The notes: generated by a model not told the origin, from the sequence alone. A stretch of DNA of 38,055 nt from DATGZX01 sp035296965 (GCA_035296965.1 DATGZX010000038.1:1-38055); one strand, 5' to 3'; positions 9,133 to 18,093 are shown, counted from the stretch's first letter. Made by a program: numbers and translations.

Positions 9133-10290
9133 ATGCGCGATTACTTCGAACCTAAACATGTGGAAGAATGGCTGGCGGGCGGGTTCACACGGCGCGACTT
9201 CGGTCGGATGGCGGCGCTCTGGATAGCCGGTGCCTGCCTGCCGTTTTACAACGAATCGACCCTGGCCCAGGACCTCAAGTCCATTTCCAGCATCCCACCC
9301 GATGCGGTGCGGCTCAACGCCAACGAGAACCCGATGGGCCCCTGCCTTGCAGCCCTTGAGGCCATCCAGAAGGTCGTCCCGCAAGGCGGCCGCTATCTTT
9401 TCCACCTGACGCAGACTTTCACGGAAACGCTTGCCGCCGTCGAGGGCCTGCCGGCCACGCACATCCTGCCCGCCGCCGGTTCCAGCGACCCTCTCCACCG
9501 CTGTGTCCTGGCCTTCACGTCCCCGAGCCGGGCCCTGGTCACCGCCGACCCCGGCTACGAGGCGCCGGAGCACGCCGCCCGGTTCGTGGGTTCGAAGGTC
9601 GTGCGTGTCCCCCTTCGCAAGGATTACGCGCACGATACACGGGCCATGGCGCGGGCTGACGCCAACGCCGGCCTGATCTACGTCTGCAACCCCAACAACC
9701 CGACCGGAACCGTCACCTGCAAGGAGGACCTGGCCTTCTTGGTCGCCCAAAAGCCCGCCGGATGCGTCGTTCTCATCGACGAGGCGTATCTTCACTTCGC
9801 CAGGACAGCAACTCCCGCGACGGAATGGGTGGCGGCCAACAAGGACGTGATCGTCCTCCGCACCTTCTCCAAACTTTACGGCATGGCCGGCCTGCGAGCC
9901 GGGGCGGCACTGGGGCGGCCCAGCCTGCTCGATAAGGTGCGAGGGTTCAGCGGCCTACCGATACTACCGTCCACAGCAATGGCCGGGGCCACGGCCAGCC
10001 TCAAGGATCCGTCTCTGGTGCCCGAGCGCCGCAAGATCATGGCCGACATCCGTGAGGATCTCTTCGCCTGGATGGACAAGAGGGGTTATGCGTACATCCC
10101 CTCCGATGCCAACATGGTCCTGATCGATAGCAAACGACCTGGCCGGGAGATGGCCGCGGCGCTGCTTCAGTATAAGGTAGCCGTCGGCCGCACCTGGGCG
10201 GCGCTGCCCCATCACGTCCGCGTTACCATTGGCACGCGCGACGAGATGGAAAAATTCAAAGCGGCGTTCGAGCGCGTGATGAACTCCTGA
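9133..10290 (+). CDS. HisC-like PLP aminotransferase with twin-arginine signal
   Basis: This 385-residue class I/II aminotransferase resembles histidinol-phosphate aminotransferases. LNANENPMGP (61-70) is the substrate-entry motif, NPNNPTGT (186-193) and D216 in IDEAY contact the cofactor, and K247 in RTFSKLYGMAGLRAG is the Schiff-base lysine. The N-terminus has FTRRDFGRMAALWIAGACLP (18-37), a twin-arginine motif followed by a hydrophobic stretch and AQD, so the folded PLP enzyme may be exported by Tat. The start is supported by a strong GGAGGAG just upstream. No other histidine genes are nearby, so a biosynthetic role is doubtful; a periplasmic amino-acid transamination is possible. Family confidence is high, substrate unknown. 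Confidence 0.88.
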   Translation: MRDYFEPKHVEEWLAGGFTRRDFGRMAALWIAGACLPFYNESTLAQDLKSISSIPPDAVRLNANENPMGPCLAALEAIQKVVPQGGRYLFHLTQTFTETLAAVEGLPATHILPAAGSSDPLHRCVLAFTSPSRALVTADPGYEAPEHAARFVGSKVVRVPLRKDYAHDTRAMARADANAGLIYVCNPNNPTGTVTCKEDLAFLVAQKPAGCVVLIDEAYLHFARTATPATEWVAANKDVIVLRTFSKLYGMAGLRAGAALGRPSLLDKVRGFSGLPILPSTAMAGATASLKDPSLVPERRKIMADIREDLFAWMDKRGYAYIPSDANMVLIDSKRPGREMAAALLQYKVAVGRTWAALPHHVRVTIGTRDEMEKFKAAFERVMNS

Positions 10291-10356
10291 GTGCTCAAAA
10301 ACGTTCAGGAGATCCAGAACCCCCGCGGCCAGGAGGCTCGAGACGACACCAAATTC

Positions 10357-10995
10357 TTATGCAGACTCTTTCGCTCGCCTTCCGGTGCGGCGCTTGCTCT
10401 TGTCTTTGGGGGTGATGAAGTAGCGCATGATCGGCCGCGTCGGCGAACGTCGCAACACTTCAACGAACCCAGCCGACTTGAACATCGACGGCAGCCCCGT
10501 GTAGACAAATGCGTCAGGCATTCGACCGCTGCGCGGCTCGACAGGGTATCCCTCGACGATCCTGGCACCATTCTCCGCAGCGTACTTCACGGCGGCGCGG
10601 AGTAGTTTCTTTGTGATCCCTTGCCCTCGGAATGGCCTGGCCACGAAGAAACAAACCACCGACCACACCGCCTGTTCATCCACCGGCTTCAGGATCCGCG
10701 AGCGCTCCAGGGTGGAGTATTGCTTTCTCGGAGCCAAAGCACACCAGGCTACTGGCGTGTCGCCTGCGAACGCAATCAGTCCGGGAATCTCGCCGGAGGC
10801 AACACGATTTTTGAATGCTTTCTTATTCTTTTGTCCCTTGCCCTGGTTGAATTCCGAGCGTTTCAGCACCCACCACATGCACCAGCAGCCGCCGCACGCT
10901 CCACGTTCTCCAAAGAGGCTTTCCAGGGCGTGCCAGCGCTCGGGAGTGAGGGCTTGGAAGGTTAGCTCCACCGGAGCCGATTCTAACGAAGCCAT
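10357..10995 (-). CDS. GNAT-family N-acetyltransferase with Cys/Trp-rich N-terminus
   Basis: The product has 212 residues and should transfer an acetyl group from acetyl-CoA to an unknown amine. The acetyl-CoA-binding motif is VARPFRGQGITKKLLRAAVK (118-137), preceded by a beta strand VWSVVCFF. A distinctive CGGCWCMWWVLKR at 34-46, followed by a Lys-rich helix, characterises one GNAT subgroup; its Cys residues could bind metal, but this is a guess. The C-terminus is basic (KDKSKRRTGRRAKES). GGAGGG lies about 6 bases before the ATG at 10995. It converges with the aminotransferase and is separated from the lspA cluster by about 200 bp, so it is probably its own unit. Confidence 0.85.
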   Translation of the reverse strand: MASLESAPVELTFQALTPERWHALESLFGERGACGGCWCMWWVLKRSEFNQGKGQKNKKAFKNRVASGEIPGLIAFAGDTPVAWCALAPRKQYSTLERSRILKPVDEQAVWSVVCFFVARPFRGQGITKKLLRAAVKYAAENGARIVEGYPVEPRSGRMPDAFVYTGLPSMFKSAGFVEVLRRSPTRPIMRYFITPKDKSKRRTGRRAKESA

Positions 10996-11191
10996 TCAAG
11001 CCCTCCAGTTCGCCTGCACTGATGAACGCTTCGGCGTCCTGCGCTTGAAGAAGCCGCGCGACCATGCCGTTCGGCGCAATATCAATCATTCAACAGCGTT
11101 ATATTTGCGAGAGCGTGAAAAAGGAGAGTCGCTTGAAGGAATGTTTGATCAGGCGTTCCGCTGCCGGAAGCAAGGCTTTGGGGCAAGAACG

Positions 11192-11809
11192 CTATTTCGA
11201 TTCTGCAGCCGCACCTGCGGAAGAACTCATTGTGTCCGCCTGCCCTTCAGGCGCCGGCACTTTCCAGAAAGCTTTGGCCAACAGCAACCCTGCACCGCAG
11301 ACCAAGAAGCAGTCGGCAAAATTGAAGATGGGCCAATTTATCCAGTAAAAGTACAGGAAGTCGCGCACGCCGCCGAAGACGCAGCGATCGTAGAGGTTGC
11401 CCATTGTGCCGGCAAGGATCAACCCAAGAGCAACAGTTAGCCAGTGATCCTGAAGCGACTTCCGGCGCCAGCTCCATGTAACCATCCCGACAACCACGAG
11501 CGAACTGACCAAAGCGAACGTGATGTTGGCGACGTGCGCATAGGTAACGCCCAGGCTGAACAACGCACCAGGATTGACTCTCGGTTGAATCATCCCTCCC
11601 CACGTTCGCAGCGGGGAGAGCAAATGGTCATTGGGATCGGCTGTCTTAAATTGGGCCACAATGCGAAAGACACCGGGAAAGATGTCCCACTCGCCGCCGT
11701 GGCCGTCATGATAAAGCCAGCGGAAAACGATATACTTGCCGGCCTGGTCCAGCAGCGAGCCGGAAAAGGCTATCGACCAGAAGAGAACGCGGTGCGCTCG
11801 TTGCTTCAT
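11192..11809 (-). CDS. lspA: Signal peptidase II (prolipoprotein signal peptidase), copy 1
   Basis: The 205-residue membrane aspartic protease cleaves signal peptides from diacylated prolipoproteins. Both catalytic aspartates are present: D141 in GTMGNLYDR and D166 in IFNFADCF. The substrate-pocket motif VNPGALFSLG is at 78-87. Hydrophobic segments lie at about 8-24, 93-113, 124-137 and 161-182. The segment between helix 1 and VNPGALF is long (about 50 residues, with GEWDIFPGVFRI), as in the paralogue just upstream. Start MKQRAHRV at 11809 is chosen because the open frame upstream overlaps the end of the paralogue, and GAGG precedes this ATG. The C-terminal tail is Ser/Ala-rich and polar. It lies 50 bp after copy 2, in the same orientation. 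Confidence 0.93.
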   Translation of the reverse strand: MKQRAHRVLFWSIAFSGSLLDQAGKYIVFRWLYHDGHGGEWDIFPGVFRIVAQFKTADPNDHLLSPLRTWGGMIQPRVNPGALFSLGVTYAHVANITFALVSSLVVVGMVTWSWRRKSLQDHWLTVALGLILAGTMGNLYDRCVFGGVRDFLYFYWINWPIFNFADCFLVCGAGLLLAKAFWKVPAPEGQADTMSSSAGAAAESK

Positions 11810-11859
11810 GATCCTCAATGCGCTTTGCCTGGAATCAGGTCGTGCCGGAAGAGATATCT

Positions 11860-12483
11860 TTACTGGGCCTTGGCCATTTCCGCCGGGAGTGGGCTCTCCG
11901 AAGCGTCTTGGCTCGCCGTTGCAGCCGACGTGGTCAAGAATGCCTGCGCTAGCAGCACGCAGGCACCGCACACAAGGCAGCAATCGGCAATGTTGAAGAC
12001 CGGCCACTCGATCCAGTGGAAGTACAGGAAATCGCGGACTCCATTGAAAACCAGGCGGTCGTAGAGATTGCCGAGCGTGCCGGCCATGATGAGGCCCAGA
12101 GCGATGCACAGGAAGCGGTCGCGGGCCGTGGCAGGACGTGTGCTCCAATATGCGATCGCCAAGGCGGCAACGATACTGACCATCGCGAAGATAGTGTTGG
12201 CGAGCGTGATATAGGCTCCGCCTAGCCCGAAGAGCGCTCCGTGATTGACCTTGGGCAGCAGTTCACCGCTCCACGTGCGGAGGGCGGAGAAGGCTTCGCC
12301 GCCCGGCTCCCGATTGGCGGAGAATTGTGTAAGGAGTTTGAAAACGCCCGGGATCAAGGGATACTCGTCGCCGGCACCGTCGTTGTAAAGCCAGCGGAAT
12401 ACGATGTATTTCGTGCTCTGGTCCAGGATTGTCCCAAAGAAGACAAGGCTCCAGAAAAGCCCGCGATAGGATCGTTCGGCCAT
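11860..12483 (-). CDS. lspA: Signal peptidase II (prolipoprotein signal peptidase), copy 2
   Basis: The 207-residue paralogue of the neighbouring LspA has the same architecture. Catalytic D142 (GTLGNLYDR) and D167 (VFNIADCC) are both kept, and the pocket motif reads VNHGALFGLG (79-88). It shares runs such as DQ..KYIVFRWLY and GVRDFLYF with copy 1, so the pair looks like a tandem duplication followed by divergence, with both copies probably functional. The start MAERSYRG at 12483 lies 7 bp after the stop of the DksA-like gene, indicating cotranscription; the longer upstream frame would run inside that gene. The tail after about residue 183 is polar. Whether the two enzymes divide lipoprotein substrates cannot be told from sequence. 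Confidence 0.93.
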   Translation of the reverse strand: MAERSYRGLFWSLVFFGTILDQSTKYIVFRWLYNDGAGDEYPLIPGVFKLLTQFSANREPGGEAFSALRTWSGELLPKVNHGALFGLGGAYITLANTIFAMVSIVAALAIAYWSTRPATARDRFLCIALGLIMAGTLGNLYDRLVFNGVRDFLYFHWIEWPVFNIADCCLVCGACVLLAQAFLTTSAATASQDASESPLPAEMAKAQ

Positions 12484-12490
12484 TGGTGTT

Positions 12491-12865
12491 TTAGGAGTTT
12501 TGTTCAAGCTTCCGTGCACACTCGACGCAATATCGCGCGTAAGGCACAGCGTGCAGCCGGGCCTTGGGAATCTCTCCCTGGCAATTCTCGCAGCGGCCAA
12601 AGGTGCCCTGACCGACTCGCTCCAGGGCGGCTGCGATCTCTCCGAGCAGTTGTTCTTCGTTCTGAAGCAGGCTCAAGGTGAATTCTTGCTCAAAATTGTC
12701 CGTGCCGAGATCGGCCATGTGGATAGGCATGTTGGAGAGATTGCCGGCCCCACCGGCCCCCGTCCTGCGCAGGGCCTCGTCCGTGAGGTGGGAGACATCC
12801 CCATTATGGCGATCTCGCAATGCGAGAAGGCAGTTCCGATAGCCCTCCAATTCCGTCTTAGTCAT
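12491..12865 (-). CDS. DksA/TraR-family C4 zinc-finger protein
   Basis: The 124-residue protein has a helical N-terminal half (about 1-85, typical coiled-coil content) and a C-terminal four-cysteine finger: C92, C95 (CENC), C113 and C116 (CVEC). DksA/TraR proteins enter the RNA polymerase secondary channel and modulate initiation, often with ppGpp. Here the tip region (ADLGTDNFEQE) lacks an obvious copy of the DxxDxA element of E. coli DksA, so it may be a divergent regulator. GGGGA precedes the ATG at 12865. It is the first gene of a three-gene minus-strand cluster with the two lspA genes; dksA-lspA linkage recurs in other planctomycetes as far as I recall. Confidence 0.85.
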   Translation of the reverse strand: MTKTELEGYRNCLLALRDRHNGDVSHLTDEALRRTGAGGAGNLSNMPIHMADLGTDNFEQEFTLSLLQNEEQLLGEIAAALERVGQGTFGRCENCQGEIPKARLHAVPYARYCVECARKLEQNS

Positions 12866-13464
12866 CGTCGTCCCCGGCCCGGTGTGCGGTTCTCGTTCAA
12901 CTCAACGCTGCAATCCGAAGAATTCACGATATCTCACGGTTATCGGGCCGTCAAGAACTGGGCCAGCATCTGGGACTTTCACGCTCGACGAGGTGCTATA
13001 GCAGAATCATACTGGGCGGTACAAGAGCAATGGATAAGTCCCGGAACCCAGCGGGCGGCGTGAGGATGGACCATCGACTTGCCTGCCGGAGGCTCCCATT
13101 CTCTCCAGCAGCATCTTCGAAGTGGTCAGCCGTACAGAAGCTAGCAAACTGGGGTAAACAGCCAACTAGGCAAAGTCAGCCAAGTTTTCCTCCAAGGGCA
13201 ACTTTCGCAACCTGCCTTGCCTCAGTCCGTCTTGACCTGCAATCGATCCGCGGGAATAGTTCTTGAGCATAATGCGGTTCCTTTGCAGTGGGTGAGCCGG
13301 CCTGGGTGCGCGTGTATCGAGTGGAGTGGATAAGAGGCGGACCGGCTGGGTTTGCCTATCTTGCGCAGGGATGCCTCTCTGTCACCTAGCATCTAGCATG
13401 GACGAGGAACCGTCAGCGAGATCAACCACGTGGACTGCCGAACCGTTGTCATGGGGGCCGAGCT
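12866..13464. other. 600-bp interval between divergent genes, no gene seen
   Basis: The interval separates the minus-strand dksA-lspA cluster from the plus-strand lipoprotein gene, so it should contain both promoters. A 78-codon open stretch at 13030-13266 has no recognisable motif and unlike-coding composition. I see no convincing promoter, RNA gene or repeat. Confidence 0.4.
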
Positions 13465-14808
13465 TTGCGAGCCGTGGCCTGCTTCTTTCTGGGGGCATTT
13501 TGCCTGAGCCTGATCGGCTGCAGCTTGTTCGGCAAGAAGTCGCAGACCAAGGAGAATGCGCCGCCCGCCCAGGCGAACGGAAGTGGGGGTTCCGCACCGG
13601 CAGACACTTCTGGAGCTTATGCGAATACGCCTGTCGGCGCAAACGGCATTCTGGCAGGCCGCGTCATCGATAGCTATGAGCACAAGCCTCCACCTACCTA
13701 CATTCAGGTCGTCTTGGCGTCGGATAGCCGTGGCTCGAAGCCCGCACCGATGGAAGTGGCAACAGACTCACAAGGTTTTTTCACGATCCAGGGCTTGCAG
13801 GCGGGCCAACACTATCAGTTGATCGCCCGAACGCGTGACAGCAGTCCCCGCCTTGCCGGCACAACCTGGGCCACGCCGCCAAATCCGCGCCTCCTCATTT
13901 ACATGAGTGAAGACTTCGCGACGCCGAATACGCCCGGCGCGCCCGCACCTCCCGTAATACCGGGGCCGCGCGGCAACCCGGCGCCCAACTTTCCGGACAA
14001 ATCTGGTACCGCGGGAGATGGAGGAAACAACGGCACAGGCGAACCCAAGAGCGACGGATCCAAGCCTCCTAACTCGAACCTGCCTCCGCAGCGCCCGGCT
14101 GGCATTGGGGCGCCGCTCCGCATTAATGGTCAGCCCCAAAGCCAGGATGCGCACCCAGACGCCGCAGTGCCGCCTGCACCCTCCTCCGGTTTGAGGACTG
14201 AAGACATTGCAACGAACCCGAACGGATATGCTCGAAATGAGCCAGCCTTGAACATTCCATCAACTGTGCCGGCGCCCACCGCGCAGCCACTGCAGCAGCC
14301 GGCACCGTACGATCTCGGCACCCCGACGATGGCCACTCGAGTTCCCTCCTGTGTGCTGACAGGAAGGCAGCTCGACAATTTCGCGCTGAACGACCTGACT
14401 GGACAGCCTTGGGAATACCGCACCCATCGCAGCCGCTTGACGCTTCTGGATTTCTGGGGCACGTGGTGCATCCCGTGTCGCGAGGCCATCACGCATCTCA
14501 AAATCTTTCAGAACAACTACGGGCCTTATGGATTGAGAGTGGTGGGAATCGCCTACGAGCAAGGCTCTCTTGCCGAGCAGATCCGCAAGGTTCAGGACGT
14601 GCGCGACCGGCAGGGCATCAATTATCAGCTGCTGCTGGGCAGCGACTCGGCAACTTGCCCGGTGAGGAAGCAGTTTGCCGTGACCAGTTTTCCCACCTTC
14701 GTCTTGATTGACCAGAACAGTCGCATCATTTGGCGGTCCGAAGGGCTTACCGCGGACAAGTTGGAGGATCTGACTATGCAGATCAACCAGCAATTGCGAG
14801 CGCGCTAG
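13465..14808 (+). CDS. Lipoprotein with thioredoxin (TlpA/ResA-like) domain
   Basis: The product has 447 residues from a TTG start; GTG at 13474 is an equally good alternative. The N-terminus is a lipoprotein signal with lipobox LIGC and lipidation at C19, a substrate for LspA, two copies of which lie just upstream. Residues about 60-125 resemble a carboxypeptidase-regulatory/SpaA-type beta domain (GRVIDSYEHKPPPTYIQV, GFFTIQGLQAGQHYQLIA). A Pro/Gly/Asn-rich linker of about 170 residues follows. The C-terminal thioredoxin fold (about 300-447) has WCIPC with C335 and C338, and the cis-Pro motif TSFPTFVLID. It probably reduces disulfides in the periplasm or on heme-protein precursors. The active-site dipeptide IP differs from the more usual GP/EP, which should shift redox potential. 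Substrate unknown. Confidence 0.88.
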   Translation: MRAVACFFLGAFCLSLIGCSLFGKKSQTKENAPPAQANGSGGSAPADTSGAYANTPVGANGILAGRVIDSYEHKPPPTYIQVVLASDSRGSKPAPMEVATDSQGFFTIQGLQAGQHYQLIARTRDSSPRLAGTTWATPPNPRLLIYMSEDFATPNTPGAPAPPVIPGPRGNPAPNFPDKSGTAGDGGNNGTGEPKSDGSKPPNSNLPPQRPAGIGAPLRINGQPQSQDAHPDAAVPPAPSSGLRTEDIATNPNGYARNEPALNIPSTVPAPTAQPLQQPAPYDLGTPTMATRVPSCVLTGRQLDNFALNDLTGQPWEYRTHRSRLTLLDFWGTWCIPCREAITHLKIFQNNYGPYGLRVVGIAYEQGSLAEQIRKVQDVRDRQGINYQLLLGSDSATCPVRKQFAVTSFPTFVLIDQNSRIIWRSEGLTADKLEDLTMQINQQLRAR

Positions 14809-15070
14809 TTTGCCGCACGCTCGTCACCGATCCCCGGCATCGCCCTCTTCACTATTTCCCATCCAGAGACACACCCGAGCCAGAGGCATTGTCAGCCACT
14901 CCGTCGCTGCTCCGGGATGAAGTTGCCGACAGTTAAACAACCTCTGCGCAACTTGGACGCAAACGAAAGCGCTCCATACGATGAAAGTACGCGAACTCAA
15001 GTGACCGGTGCATCCCGAGGCAGACGGACAGATGTGGGCTGCCGGCAGCGCGAGCCGGAAGGAGACGACC

Positions 15071-16204
15071 ATGCCAAATCGCACACCGCTCTATGAATGG
15101 CACGTCGCTCAGGGCGCGCGCATGGTCGATTTTGCCGGTTGGGAGATGCCGATCCAGTACACAAGCATTGTCGAAGAGCACGAGGCCGTCCGCAAAGGCG
15201 CCGGCCTTTTCGATATCAGCCACATGGGCCGGCTCGTTTTCGAGGGACCCGATGCGCTCGATCTCATCCAGTTCCTGTACACGAATGACGCCGCCTCCAT
15301 GAAGCCAGGACAGGCTCGCTACGGTCTGATTTGCAACGAGGCTGGCGGCATCCTGGACGATGTACTGGTTTATCGCCTGGACCCAGTCTGGCTCATGGTC
15401 GTGAATGCCTCCAACCGCGAAAAGATCATCGATTGGATTGAGAAACACCAGGGGAACCGCCAGGTGCGCGTGACCGACAAGACATTCGATTGGGCGATGC
15501 TGGCCTTCCAAGGTCCCAAGGCCACGGCCATGGTCGAGACACCCTCACTTCGCGAGCAGACCTGGACGTTTGCGGAAAATATTGGGCGAACTCCCGTTAA
15601 GTACTACCATGCGGCTGTAGCTGGCTCCCCGGGAGCTTCTCTTCGCTATATCCTTAGCAGGACTGGCTACACAGGCGAAAACGGCTATGAGTTGATCGCC
15701 CCGAAAGAACAGGTGCTGCAGGATCTCGGGGCAATCACCGAGACTTTGCAGAAAGCGGGCGTCCGCTTACAACCGTGTGGGCTGGGAGCGCGCGACACGC
15801 TCCGGCTGGAAGCTGCGATGGCCCTGTATGGGCATGAATTGAACGAAAGCATCGACCCATTCCAGGCCGGACTGGGCTGGGCTGTCAAGATGGACAAGGG
15901 AAACTTCGCCGGTCGTGAGGCGCTGACGCGCCGCCAAGGAGATGTAAGTTTGCGCGTGCGCGTCGGCCTCGAGCTGGAGGGGAAACGCATCGCTCGCGAA
16001 GGCTCCAGCGTGCTCCGCGACGGAGCATCCATTGGTACAGTCACAAGCGGCACTTTTTCGCCAACTCTGGGCAAGGCGATCGCGATGGCCTACATCGATC
16101 CGAAGCAGAAGGCTGCCGGCACGGTTTGCGAAGTAGACGTGCGCGGCAAACCCTCACCGGCTCGCGTTGTGGCCATGCCGTTTTATCGAAAGCCCAAGGC
16201 TTGA
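15071..16204 (+). CDS. gcvT: Glycine cleavage system T protein (aminomethyltransferase)
   Basis: The 377-residue T protein releases ammonia from the aminomethyl-lipoyl arm of GcvH and passes the one-carbon unit to tetrahydrofolate. Family motifs are in order: DFAGWEMPIQY (20-30), GLFDISHMGRL (45-55), GGILDDVLVYR with the catalytic Asp pair at 96-97, SRTGYTGENGYEL, GLGARDTLRLEAAMALYGHE and GLGWAVKMDKGNFAGREAL. Start MPNRTPLYEWH at 15071 is picked because GGAAGGAG precedes it and family homology begins there; an upstream in-frame start would add 21 unrelated residues. It is the first gene of the gcv cluster, with gcvH 20 bp downstream. I saw no glycine-riboswitch-like fold in the 260 bp upstream. 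Confidence 0.97.
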   Translation: MPNRTPLYEWHVAQGARMVDFAGWEMPIQYTSIVEEHEAVRKGAGLFDISHMGRLVFEGPDALDLIQFLYTNDAASMKPGQARYGLICNEAGGILDDVLVYRLDPVWLMVVNASNREKIIDWIEKHQGNRQVRVTDKTFDWAMLAFQGPKATAMVETPSLREQTWTFAENIGRTPVKYYHAAVAGSPGASLRYILSRTGYTGENGYELIAPKEQVLQDLGAITETLQKAGVRLQPCGLGARDTLRLEAAMALYGHELNESIDPFQAGLGWAVKMDKGNFAGREALTRRQGDVSLRVRVGLELEGKRIAREGSSVLRDGASIGTVTSGTFSPTLGKAIAMAYIDPKQKAAGTVCEVDVRGKPSPARVVAMPFYRKPKA

Positions 16205-16224
16205 TGTCGTTCAGGGAGAACGCG

Positions 16225-16611
16225 ATGGATCCAAAAAAACTTCGTTACGCCAAGACCCATGAGTGGGCGAGCATTGAGGGCGGCGTGTGTACCGTCGGCA
16301 TCACCAAGTTCGCCGTCGATCAGCTTACCGACGTGATCTACATCGAGCTGCCCGATGTCGGGGACCACACCTTCGCAGGCGAAAGCTTCGGAGAGATCGA
16401 ATCGGTCAAGGCGGTGAGCGACCTGTATGCTCCGGTGGACGGTGAAGTCTCCGAGATCAACGAGAAACTGCTCGACGACCCGACAATCATCACCAAGGAT
16501 CCCTACACCCAGGGTTGGATGGCCAAAATCAAGGTCGAGCCCGGCGTCACGCTCGATCACTTGATGACGCTCGATCAGTACGAAAAGCAGATTGCATCGG
16601 AAGAGCATTGA
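16225..16611 (+). CDS. gcvH: Glycine cleavage system H protein (lipoyl carrier)
   Basis: The 128-residue H protein shuttles the aminomethyl group from P to T and electrons to L on a swinging lipoyl arm. The lipoylated lysine is K62 in FGEIESVKAVSDLYAPVDGE (55-74), a near-perfect family motif. The N-terminus MDPKKLRYAKTHEW and the C-terminal MTLDQYEKQI are typical. The start at 16225 is preceded by AGGGAGA; longer in-frame starts lie inside gcvT. The gene sits between gcvT (20 bp) and gcvPA (132 bp). Lipoylation could be performed by the ligase encoded at 20209-20946. Confidence 0.97.
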   Translation: MDPKKLRYAKTHEWASIEGGVCTVGITKFAVDQLTDVIYIELPDVGDHTFAGESFGEIESVKAVSDLYAPVDGEVSEINEKLLDDPTIITKDPYTQGWMAKIKVEPGVTLDHLMTLDQYEKQIASEEH

Positions 16612-16743
16612 GCCGTCGCGGACCGGGCACGGGCCGCCTCCGGGCATTGTTGCCTTGATCGTTACCATGTTCCGGGCACGGTCTTGCATTTCTTCGGAGT
16701 CAGCGGAGGCCAAAAAGAATGAAGGCGTCTGCAGGAGGTTTCT

Positions 16744-18093
16744 TTGTCCTACGTACTGAATACCCCTGACGACCAGCGTGCCATGCTGGCCAAGATTGGG
16801 GCCTCATCTATACAGGATCTTTTTCAAACGATTCCGACGGCGCTGCAACTAAAGCGGGACCTGGACGTGCCGGCCGCGCTCACCGAAATCGAGTTGACGC
16901 AGCACGCCCGACGGCTGGCCCAGAAGAACCAATCGGCTGACGATGCGGTCTGTTTCCTGGGCGGCGGCAGCTACGATCATTTCATTCCCAGCGTGGTCGA
17001 TGCCGTGGCCGGCCGCAGCGAGTACTACACTGCCTATACCCCGTACCAGGCAGAGGCCAGCCAGGGCAGCCTTCAGGCATTTTTCGAGTACCAGACGCTC
17101 ATTTGCCAGTTGACCGGGCTCGATGTAGCCAACGCCAGTCTTTACGACGGCGGCAGCGCCGTCGCGGAGGCTGTGCTGATGGCCGTCACCGCGACGCAGC
17201 GCTACGGCAAGATCCTGATCGCGGAAAGCGTGCATCCGGAGTACCGCCGGACACTGGGCACTTACCTGGCGAACCTCGACCCGCAGATTAAAACCTTGCC
17301 CACGCCCGGCGGGTTCCTCGATCCGGACGACCTGAAAAAAGAACTCGACGAGCGTACGGCATGCGTCGTTGTCCAGCATCCCAATTTCTTCGGCTGCCTT
17401 GAAGAAGTAGAGGCCGTATCTGCCGCAGCGCATGCCAGCGGGGCGCTCTTCATCGTCAGCTTCGACCCGATCAGCCTGGGGCTTTTGAAGCGACCGGGGC
17501 AATATGGCGCGGACATCGCGATCGCCGAAGGCCAATGCCTTGGCAACCCCATGTCGTTCGGCGGACCCTACCTCGGCATTTTGGCCTGTCGCCAGCAGTT
17601 CGTGCGGAAAATGCCCGGCAGGCTTGTCGGCCAGACCGTGGATCGCCAGGGCAAGCGCTGCTGGGTGCTCACGCTGCAGACCCGCGAGCAGCATATCCGT
17701 CGAGAAAAGGCCACCAGCAATATCTGCACGAACCAGGGGCTATTCGCCCTGCGGTCCGCTGTCTACCTGGCAGCCTTAGGGCCGCAAGGTTTGCGGGAAA
17801 CGGCAGAGCTTTGCACGCGCAAGGCCCACTATGCTGCAGAGCAGTTGACTGCTCATTCACGAATCGCTCTCCGCTTCAAGCGCCCCTTCTTCAAGGAATT
17901 CACCCTGGCAGTACAAGGGGACGTGACTGCTCTGCTGCCAGGGCTCCTGCGCGCAGGTTTTCATGCCGGCCTCGATATCGGGCGCTGGTATCCCGCCCAC
18001 GCGAACTGCGTGAGCGTCGCAGTGACCGAGAAAAGAACGAAAACGGAAATCGACAACCTGGCCAAGGCTTACGCAGCAGAACTGAAGCCGTAG
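16744..18093 (+). CDS. gcvPA: Glycine dehydrogenase (decarboxylating) subunit 1
   Basis: The 449-residue N-terminal half of a split P protein decarboxylates glycine together with GcvPB. Recognisable motifs include FLGGGSYDHFIPSVVDA, SEYYTAYTPYQAEASQG, LDVANASLYDGGSAVAEA, VVQHPNFFG and REQHIRREKATSNICTNQ. The PLP lysine is expected on the other subunit. The start codon is TTG, placed 5 bases after a strong AGGAGG (16733-16738), which decides the start. Two-subunit P proteins are known in Bacillus, Thermus and other lineages; E. coli has one long chain. The length is normal for the subunit. Confidence 0.96.
   Translation: MSYVLNTPDDQRAMLAKIGASSIQDLFQTIPTALQLKRDLDVPAALTEIELTQHARRLAQKNQSADDAVCFLGGGSYDHFIPSVVDAVAGRSEYYTAYTPYQAEASQGSLQAFFEYQTLICQLTGLDVANASLYDGGSAVAEAVLMAVTATQRYGKILIAESVHPEYRRTLGTYLANLDPQIKTLPTPGGFLDPDDLKKELDERTACVVVQHPNFFGCLEEVEAVSAAAHASGALFIVSFDPISLGLLKRPGQYGADIAIAEGQCLGNPMSFGGPYLGILACRQQFVRKMPGRLVGQTVDRQGKRCWVLTLQTREQHIRREKATSNICTNQGLFALRSAVYLAALGPQGLRETAELCTRKAHYAAEQLTAHSRIALRFKRPFFKEFTLAVQGDVTALLPGLLRAGFHAGLDIGRWYPAHANCVSVAVTEKRTKTEIDNLAKAYAAELKP

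Noticed and set aside
13030..13266. Small plus-strand frame in the intergenic region
   Set aside because: No motif, no ribosome site, and unlike-coding composition.
14809..15070. Glycine riboswitch before gcvT
   Set aside because: I looked for the typical paired aptamer fold and conserved core and did not see it.
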